From: Leptospira ellisii
GTDB lineage: Bacteria; Spirochaetota; Leptospiria; Leptospirales; Leptospiraceae
DNA length: 11,731 bases
Assembly (NCBI RefSeq): GCF_002811955.1
Contig: NZ_NPEF01000007.1
Coordinates: forward strand, 22,698-34,428
Reading direction: 5' to 3'
The notes under the pieces are model-generated. The model saw only the letters and a list, made by a program, of their open reading frames with translations. It had not been told where the DNA came from and searched no databases. Shown here one piece after another: positions 1 to 11,731 of the stretch (the stretch's first letter is position 1; every line of letters begins with the position of its first letter). The position numbers and the translations under genes are program-made.

Positions 1-184
1 CCGTTTCCGTCAGGACGTAGGAATTGAAATTTTTGTCGAATTTTGCACCTTCGGGAATATTCGCCGGTCTCGGTTCCTTTACACAACCGACCGAAAAAAG
101 AAGAACGAGAAGAATAGGAAAAACCCGTCGCGGGCTTGCGCTTTCGTTTTTCGGGGCGGGAATGGGGACGCTTGCAGAATACAT
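1..184 (-). CDS. Putative lipoprotein, partial (3' end outside the window)
   Basis: The minus strand is open from the ATG at 184-182 to the window edge, giving about 61 residues. Residues 19-34 are two arginines, a hydrophobic stretch (VFPILLVLLF) and then SVGC. This reads as a signal peptide ending in a lipobox with Cys34 as the lipidated residue. Ser at -3 is unusual for Enterobacteria but tolerated in spirochaetal lipoproteins. The segment before the two arginines is long (18 residues). However, an in-frame TAA lies about 12 codons upstream and no other ATG, GTG or TTG is available, so the start is fixed by exclusion. No strong Shine-Dalgarno sequence is seen. The gene starts 31 bp after the stop of the membrane-protein gene on the same strand, so it is probably the third gene of the ParA transcript. 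The mature part visible here (starting VKEPRPANIPEG) is not recognised. The protein is expected to be membrane-anchored in the envelope. Confidence 0.72.
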   Translation of the reverse strand, partial: MYSASVPIPAPKNESASPRRVFPILLVLLFSVGCVKEPRPANIPEGAKFDKNFNSYVLTET

Positions 185-215
185 TAATATCTTAGAATAT
201 AAAAATTATTGAATT

Positions 216-1928
<1,713 letters not shown>

Positions 1929-3389
1929 TTGGCAGAATTTGAAACGATCATCGGATTGGAAGTACACGCGCAGCTCAACACGGAATCGAAAATCTTCTCC
2001 ACCAGCGCGACTAAATTCGGCGCTCCTCCGAACTCTCAGACGAATCCGGTTTGTTTAGGACTTCCCGGCGCACTTCCGGTTCTCAACGAAGCAGCTTTGG
2101 AAAAGGCGGTCATGGCGGGTCTTGCCTTCGGATGCGACATCACTCTTTTCACCAAATTCGATCGTAAGAATTATTTCTATCCGGATCTTCCCAAAGGATA
2201 TCAAATCTCGCAATTCGACAAACCGATCTGCGTAGGCGGCGGGGTCACGTTCACCATCAAAGGCGAGGAATCTCCCCGTTTCGTCCGGCTCACTCGAATT
2301 CACATGGAAGAGGACGCAGGAAAACTCATTCACTCCGCGGACCCGAACGTTCCCCAGTCTTATGTCGATTTAAACCGGGCCGGAACTCCGTTGATCGAAA
2401 TCGTCTCCGAGCCGGATATGCGTTCTTCCGACGAAGCGTATTATTATCTCAATTCCCTCAAAGCCGTTCTGAAATACATCCGCGTTTCCGATTGCAACAT
2501 GGAGGAAGGTTCTCTCCGTTGCGACGCGAACGTTTCGATTCGTCCGAAAGGTTCCGATAAATTCGGAACCAGAGTGGAAATCAAAAATCTAAACTCGTTC
2601 AAAGCGGTCAAGGCGGCGATCGACTACGAAGTGGAATGGCAAACCGAAATGGCATTGGAAGGAAAAACATTCCAACAGCAGACCAAACTCTGGGATTCGG
2701 TGGCCAACAAAACGGTTACGATGCGGACCAAGGAAATGAGTCACGACTATCGTTATTTTCCGGACCCGGACCTTCCCGTTATTATTCTACAAAAGGAGAC
2801 CGTGGACGAGATCCGCACGAAACTTCCCGAACTTCCGAACGAAAGAAGAAACCGTTTCGTGGAAAAGTTGGGGCTTCCGAAATACGACGCGGAGGTTCTG
2901 ACGGCGGAGCGTGAAATCGCGGATTATTTCGAAGAAGCGCTCAAGGTTTCCGGCGACGCCAAAAAAACGTCCAACTGGGTAAAGGACGAGGTTTTAGGAA
3001 TCGTAAATAAGGAAAGCATTACGATTTCGGAATTTTCGGTCTCCGCACAAAGACTCGGCGGTTTGGTCAAACTCATCGCGGACGGAAAAATTTCGGGTAA
3101 AATCGCGAAGACCGTGTTCGAAGAACTTCTCGTTTCCGACAAGGAAGCCGAAACGATCGTAACCGAAAAAAACCTGATCGTAGTAAGGGACGACAAGGAA
3201 ATCGAACGTATCGTGGACGAAGCCATCGCGAACAATCAGGACGCGGTGACCAAATACAAAAGCGGAAAAGACCGTGCGTTAGGCGCCATCGTCGGCTACG
3301 TGATGAAGGTCTCCAAGGGGAAAGCCGATCCGGAACTGGTCAATCAAATGCTTTTGGACAAACTCGGCCCCCTTCCACCGAAAGGCTGA
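1929..3389 (+). CDS. gatB: Asp/Glu-tRNA(Asn/Gln) amidotransferase subunit B
   Basis: GatB is the subunit of GatCAB that binds the misacylated tRNA and activates Glu-tRNA(Gln) or Asp-tRNA(Asn). The activated acyl group is then amidated with ammonia released by GatA. The 486 residues match the usual family length. Family landmarks in order are [11 protein letters not shown] at 8-18, [17 protein letters not shown] at 84-100, [13 protein letters not shown] at 123-135, the signature [17 protein letters not shown] at 147-163, RCDANVSI at 197-204, EIKNLNSF at 217-224 and [13 protein letters not shown] near 280. The last about 150 residues form the helical tail with the YqeY-like tRNA-contacting domain. 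The start is TTG at 1929, supported by AAGGAG six bases upstream and by the conserved N-terminus beginning at once. gatA and gatC are not adjacent, so the complex must be encoded at separate loci. A terminator-like hairpin overlaps the end of the gene. Confidence 0.97.
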   Translation: MAEFETIIGLEVHAQLNTESKIFSTSATKFGAPPNSQTNPVCLGLPGALPVLNEAALEKAVMAGLAFGCDITLFTKFDRKNYFYPDLPKGYQISQFDKPICVGGGVTFTIKGEESPRFVRLTRIHMEEDAGKLIHSADPNVPQSYVDLNRAGTPLIEIVSEPDMRSSDEAYYYLNSLKAVLKYIRVSDCNMEEGSLRCDANVSIRPKGSDKFGTRVEIKNLNSFKAVKAAIDYEVEWQTEMALEGKTFQQQTKLWDSVANKTVTMRTKEMSHDYRYFPDPDLPVIILQKETVDEIRTKLPELPNERRNRFVEKLGLPKYDAEVLTAEREIADYFEEALKVSGDAKKTSNWVKDEVLGIVNKESITISEFSVSAQRLGGLVKLIADGKISGKIAKTVFEELLVSDKEAETIVTEKNLIVVRDDKEIERIVDEAIANNQDAVTKYKSGKDRALGAIVGYVMKVSKGKADPELVNQMLLDKLGPLPPKG

Positions 3390-3409
3390 AAGGGCCGCGG
3401 CGTTTTTTT
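3365..3409 (+). terminator. Probable Rho-independent terminator of gatB
   Basis: CGGCCC at 3365-3370 pairs with GGGCCG at 3392-3397, and the inner CCTT at 3371-3374 can pair with AAGG at 3382-3385. Five bases after the stem comes a run of seven T (3403-3409). The left arm lies inside the last codons of gatB and the stop codon is in the hairpin. The bulge on the right side and the gap before the T run make it imperfect. Confidence 0.5.
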
Positions 3410-3778
3410 CAATCGTAAATTTGGAAATAAGTTTTATCTTATTCTAAACCGACATTTCAAAATCGTTCGGGTATCGATTCGTTTTCCGGACGGAACAGCC
3501 GAAATACTCGGGACGGTTCCGTATGTCGTCGACTTGCGTTCGAAACCGCCGGAAATCGGACGAAAACAAATGGAAAAAAATAAAACCGATCGGGATTCCA
3601 GAATAAGGTTTTATATGCTGCCGTTTCCGTTTGGCCGTACGTTTTTTTCGCGAAATCCGCGCTTCCTTTTTACGAAGGACTTCGAAAAATTCTCTTAGAA
3701 AACCGGACGCCGATTTTAGTCTAACTATCGGATTTTAGAATATTACACTCTTGACGTCGGGTTCGCCGAAATTCTATT
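3410..3778. other. Gap between gatB and dnaE with hairpins, no recognised gene
   Basis: No protein or RNA gene is recognised in these 369 bases. They hold an AT-rich hairpin, AATAAG/CTTATT, at 3426-3443 and a stronger two-part hairpin at 3490-3522. A 42-codon ATG frame lies at 3570-3698 without a good ribosome site. Two copies of GATTTTAG stand 19 bp apart, at 3712-3719 and 3731-3738. A promoter-like TTGACG is at 3751-3756. The frame that continues after the gatB stop has no stop codon until 3698. The region may be a long dnaE leader or control region, or the remains of a gene. Confidence 0.5.
3490..3522 (+). other. Two-part stem-loop in the gatB-dnaE gap
   Basis: ACGGAAC at 3490-3496 pairs perfectly with GTTCCGT at 3516-3522. 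Inside it, CCGA at 3499-3502 pairs with TCGG at 3508-3511 around the loop AATAC. Internal unpaired bases are 2 on the left and 4 on the right. No T run follows, so it is not an obvious terminator. It may be part of an RNA structure or a DNA-binding site. Confidence 0.4.

Positions 3779-3780
<2 letters not shown>
3751..3780 (+). promoter_or_regulatory. Candidate promoter of dnaE overlapping its first ATG
   Basis: TTGACG (3751-3756) and TATTAT (3775-3780), 18 bp apart, match a housekeeping promoter well. The -10 box overlaps the ATG at 3779. Transcription would then begin near 3787, just before the second in-frame ATG at 3791. Neither ATG has a Shine-Dalgarno sequence. Confidence 0.4.
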
Positions 3781-7306
<3,526 letters not shown>

Positions 7307-7312
7307 CGTCGA

Positions 7313-8212
<900 letters not shown>

Positions 8213-8232
8213 TCGGACCTAAACCCTAGTGC

Positions 8233-8261
8233 AAGTAACTCATACAAAATGAATTTGTCAA
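8233..8261 (-). promoter_or_regulatory. Possible promoter of the M23 peptidase gene
   Basis: On the minus strand a perfect TTGACA lies at 8261-8256, and 17 bp later TTACTT (8238-8233) stands at the -10 position. It would give a leader of roughly a dozen bases before the ATG at 8212. The -10 is poor and the -35 lies within the start of the sigma factor gene, so this is a weak call. Confidence 0.28.
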
Positions 8262-9154
8262 AAGATAAAACGCTGGATCTTGTTTCTCGTTGCGGGGACG
8301 GAGACGAAGAAGCGCTCAAACAATTCTTCGAATTGTATTCCGAGGATATATACAATTTTCCGATGAAAATCTTCCATTTAAGCGAAGACGACGCGGGGGA
8401 TTTTTTTATCTACGCGTTCGAGCGGTTGAAAACCGGTTCCAGATTCGGAAGTTTTAAGGGAAAATCCAGCTTCAGAACTTGGTTCTATTCCGTTTTGCGG
8501 AACATGTTGATCGATTGGCAGAGAACGAAACGCGAACTCAAAGTAACCAACCTCGGAAAAATCAGCAAAGAAGGAAAGGAATACGCGACGATCGAAGACG
8601 AACCGGACACGAGACCGGGGATGCAGAAAGAAGCCGGGGAACTTTCCGAACGGTTCAACCAAGCCCTGGAGGAAATCGGAGTCGATAAACGTGTTATATT
8701 CAAACTATCCTATATTTATTATCTGAACCTGAACGAAGACGAAATTCAATATCTCATCGAAAAGACGGGTCTGACGCAGAACATTCTCAAGGAAAAAATT
8801 CTTCATTTGCGTTCCGAACTTTCCAACCGGGAAGAAGAGAATATCCGTATGGAGGATAAAATCACTTCCTTGTATCTGAATATTTTGGATCTTAAAGAAA
8901 AGCAGCAGAATACCGCCAAGATCGCGCCCATTCTCCCCATGGAAGTGGACAAAACCTCCCACGCGCTAAAAAAGAAATACGAACAAAGAAAAAAACTTCT
9001 CGAAAAGAAAAAGAAAGGGCATTTCCTCGCCAGAACCCCCTACCGCGAAGTGGCGGATCTCATCGGCATTTCCGAAGGAAACGTGAGTGTCACTCTCTTG
9101 CGATTAATTGAAAAAATTCAGAAAAAGCTAGATTTTAGTGATTTGGATTTTTAA
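8249..9154 (+). CDS. ECF-like sigma-70 family sigma factor with extended C-terminus
   Basis: This is a 301-residue RNA polymerase sigma factor. Region 2 spans about 14-96. Its core, [11 protein letters not shown] at 51-61 and [19 protein letters not shown] at 69-87 followed by [10 protein letters not shown], is the classic ECF pattern for -10 recognition and core binding. Residues 137-190 look like a region 4 ([13 protein letters not shown], then [21 protein letters not shown]). A Lys/Glu-rich helical linker at about 195-258 follows, then a second helix-turn-helix at 264-295 ([20 protein letters not shown]). Ordinary ECF factors have about 190 residues, so the last 100 or so are extra. The frame is open far upstream, but that part is antisense to the M23 gene. 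An ATG at 8171 would add 26 residues overlapping the M23 start, so ATG 8249 is preferred. Its ribosome site is weak. The gene lies 35 bp before the 242-aa gene and is probably co-transcribed with it. Confidence 0.85.
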   Translation: MNLSKDKTLDLVSRCGDGDEEALKQFFELYSEDIYNFPMKIFHLSEDDAGDFFIYAFERLKTGSRFGSFKGKSSFRTWFYSVLRNMLIDWQRTKRELKVTNLGKISKEGKEYATIEDEPDTRPGMQKEAGELSERFNQALEEIGVDKRVIFKLSYIYYLNLNEDEIQYLIEKTGLTQNILKEKILHLRSELSNREEENIRMEDKITSLYLNILDLKEKQQNTAKIAPILPMEVDKTSHALKKKYEQRKKLLEKKKKGHFLARTPYREVADLIGISEGNVSVTLLRLIEKIQKKLDFSDLDF

Positions 9155-9158
9155 AAAA

Positions 9159-9918
<760 letters not shown>

Positions 9919-9961
9919 AAAGATCGGATTCCATTTCCGAATTTGGAGCCCGGGCCGCGGA

Positions 9962-9987
9962 CCGAAAGATTCGCAGTTCGGGTTTTT
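9962..9987 (+). terminator. Possible weak Rho-independent terminator after the 242-aa gene
   Basis: CCGAA at 9962-9966 pairs with TTCGG at 9977-9981 around a 10-nt loop, followed by one G and then TTTTT (9983-9987). The stem is only five pairs, so it would give partial termination at best between the sigma pair and the CHAT gene. Confidence 0.35.
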
Positions 9988-10029
9988 ATCGTTTTCCCAA
10001 AAAAAGAATTTCTGAAAAAAACACTCCCC

Positions 10030-10038
10030 TGTTATAAT
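10030..10038 (+). promoter_or_regulatory. Extended -10 promoter of the CHAT protease gene
   Basis: TGTTATAAT contains a perfect -10 box, TATAAT at 10033-10038, preceded by the TGn extended -10 element. No good -35 is seen 16-18 bp upstream (TTTCTG is the nearest), which extended -10 promoters tolerate. Transcription would start near 10045, about 11 bases before the ATG at 10056, with a GGA at 10047-10049 as a weak ribosome site. Confidence 0.6.
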
Positions 10039-10055
10039 TCGATTCTGGACCATTT

Positions 10056-11731
10056 ATGCTGAACCTGATTATCGACAGAGTAGGAACCGTAAACGTCTTT
10101 AACATCTTAGATACTTCGGGTAGCGGATCCGAATCGCATCTGCAATCCACGATCGACGAAGATCTGATCTTGGAGTACATCAAAGAAATCGAAAACTTAG
10201 TTCGCGTATCCAATGCGGTCAATTCCAAGGGAATGAGTCATAAAACCTTGGAAACCGAAATTCTACACGAATTGAAAATCCTCGGAGAAACGTTCTACGA
10301 TCAGTTTTTTCCTGCATCGATTCAGGAGAAACTCAGACTCACCACGGAAAAATATCTGCATTTGAATATGGATCCGAAATTGGGTGTCATTCCGTGGGAA
10401 CTCCTGCACGACGGAACCTGTTTTTTATCAGACAAATTCTTCATCGGAAAAACGGTTCGAGGAGAATCCAGTCAGAGTTCCTACAAGGAAAAGGAAAAAT
10501 TAAGAATGCTCATCATCGCGGATCCGACGGAGGATCTGGAGTGGGCGCAAAAGGAAGGAGAACAACTCTTTAAGGTTCTCAGCGAAAAGGTTCCTTCTTC
10601 CCGTCTTGAAATCGAATTTATCGGCGGCAAGCAGGTCACCAAACTCAAACTTTTATCCCTCATCAAAGGAAAGAACATCATACATTATTCCGGGCATCTG
10701 TTCTTTTCGGACGACCCGTTAGAAAACGGCTGGTTGATCTCCGAGGGAAAAATCCTCAAAGCGAGGGAAATCAAAAACTCGGGTTTTAATACGGATCTGG
10801 TTTTTTCGAATTCTTGTCAGTCGAACTCGAACGCGGTGCGGGTTCTCAATTCCGATCTGATGAATAATTTCGCCGGAGCATTCCTGATGTCCGGAATCAA
10901 AAGTTTCATCGGAACCAATTGGGAAATCATAGACAACCAGAACACGATCGACTTCACGATCCAGTTTTATACGTATCTTTTCAGCGATAAGAGCATCGGG
11001 GAATCCTTGTTTCTCGCAAAGGAATACGCGAGAAGATCCTTCGACACGAACGATCTTACCTGGACGAATTATTCCCTGCACGGAATTCCTAATCAACAGG
11101 TGATGACGGATCCGACCAAAGGAAAACCGATCCAAAAAATCATCAATCCGTCGCTGATCTACAAATTCTATCCTTCTTCGATCGCGGCCTCCTACTACGG
11201 CTTTACCCAGAAACAGAAGGAGGAAACGGAATCCTCCTTCGAGCTCATTCAATCCTTGATACAATCCTTCGAGGAATTCTCCAAAATCGTGGGAGGAATC
11301 GTTTTCAGCGATCACCAACACCATTCTTTGGGAAAATATATTCCGAATAACCCGGACGACGCCGTCGAAATCAAAAAGTGGTGGGAACTGATCTATCAGT
11401 GTCTCGCAGACTTTAGAAAATTGGAAATCAGCCCTCTGATCAGTAATATTCAGGAAGTTCTTCAGGTGAATAAGGACACGATCTACAAGATGATCCAGTG
11501 GATCGAGTTCTATAGACAAGGTCAGATACTGAAGGATTCGGCCGACGGTTATCTGATCTCGTTTCAGTATTATTACGAAAACCTTCTTATGGAGCTGGAG
11601 GAACTGGAGAATACCAGCATCTTCCTCGTTTCCATGAACTCGAACAATCACATCTTTTTCCGCGGTTTAAAACCGGAAACCTCCCTCGTGGTGGCACCGG
11701 TGGTGAAACAGGATTATATAGGGGAACAGAT
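10056..11731 (+). CDS. CHAT domain (caspase-like) protease, partial (3' end outside the window)
   Basis: The frame is open from ATG 10056 to the window end, giving 558 codons so far. CHAT domains are caspase/separase-fold cysteine peptidases. Visible family marks are [11 protein letters not shown] at about 111-121 and IHYSGHLFF with catalytic His214. These are followed by SNSCQSN with catalytic Cys254, then [20 protein letters not shown] and [10 protein letters not shown] near the end of the domain (about residue 345). The whole dyad is kept, so an active peptidase is likely. Unlike many CHAT proteins there is no TPR array before the domain. Instead a C-terminal region of at least 190 residues follows that I do not recognise, with helical and aromatic-rich stretches. 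The start fits the extended -10 promoter just upstream. The gene lies 137 bp after the unknown 242-aa gene, downstream of the sigma factor, so it may act on one of these two products. Confidence 0.88.
   Translation, partial: MLNLIIDRVGTVNVFNILDTSGSGSESHLQSTIDEDLILEYIKEIENLVRVSNAVNSKGMSHKTLETEILHELKILGETFYDQFFPASIQEKLRLTTEKYLHLNMDPKLGVIPWELLHDGTCFLSDKFFIGKTVRGESSQSSYKEKEKLRMLIIADPTEDLEWAQKEGEQLFKVLSEKVPSSRLEIEFIGGKQVTKLKLLSLIKGKNIIHYSGHLFFSDDPLENGWLISEGKILKAREIKNSGFNTDLVFSNSCQSNSNAVRVLNSDLMNNFAGAFLMSGIKSFIGTNWEIIDNQNTIDFTIQFYTYLFSDKSIGESLFLAKEYARRSFDTNDLTWTNYSLHGIPNQQVMTDPTKGKPIQKIINPSLIYKFYPSSIAASYYGFTQKQKEETESSFELIQSLIQSFEEFSKIVGGIVFSDHQHHSLGKYIPNNPDDAVEIKKWWELIYQCLADFRKLEISPLISNIQEVLQVNKDTIYKMIQWIEFYRQGQILKDSADGYLISFQYYYENLLMELEELENTSIFLVSMNSNNHIFFRGLKPETSLVVAPVVKQDYIGEQ

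Noticed and set aside
24..212. A 62-codon plus-strand open frame at the left edge
   Set aside because: The opposite strand encodes a signal peptide with a lipobox over the same bases, which is the better explanation.
10719..11651. A 310-codon minus-strand open frame
   Set aside because: It lies opposite the CHAT gene, whose catalytic motifs are clear on the plus strand. The minus-strand protein is Arg/Asp/Phe-rich and unlike any family, typical of a shadow.

Overview
The window looks like chromosomal DNA from a spirochaete, most likely a Leptospira species. This is inferred from the gene set (a GatB with a TTG start, a DnaE-type polymerase, a lipoprotein with a relaxed spirochaete-like lipobox, an M23 peptidase, and a sigma factor near a CHAT protease) and from recognising the style of the proteins. 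It is not based on a database match. Base composition is moderate by eye, with no obvious compositional break. I see no tRNA, rRNA, CRISPR array, insertion sequence or phage gene.

Left part, minus strand (1-1809): a tightly packed cluster of three genes. It runs from an orphan ParA/Soj-type ATPase, to a single-pass membrane protein with a long Ser/Glu-rich cytoplasmic region, to a lipoprotein cut by the window edge. The ParA stop codon overlaps the start region of the membrane protein, which suggests translational coupling. No ParB gene is visible.

Centre, plus strand (1929-7306): gatB (amidotransferase subunit B, used for Gln-tRNA and/or Asn-tRNA formation) is divergent from the ParA cluster across a 119-bp gap. 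It is followed by a 389-bp stretch with no recognisable gene but with hairpins and a long stop-free frame. Then comes dnaE, the replicative DNA polymerase III alpha subunit, with all catalytic aspartates, an apparently complete PHP metal site and a QFSLF clamp-binding motif.

Right part (7313-11731): a minus-strand secreted M23 (LytM-type) peptidase converges on dnaE with a 6-bp gap. Only 36 bp separate its start from a divergent plus-strand block. That block holds a long ECF-like sigma factor, a 242-aa protein of unknown family with a strong ribosome binding site, and a CHAT (caspase-like) protease running off the end, whose His/Cys dyad is visible. The CHAT gene has its own extended -10 promoter.

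The most interesting unit is this sigma factor, unknown protein and CHAT protease set. It resembles, in logic only, the type III-E CRISPR accessory module in which a CHAT protease cleaves a protein that holds a sigma factor. A protease-gated transcription switch is therefore a reasonable hypothesis, but it is not shown by the sequence.
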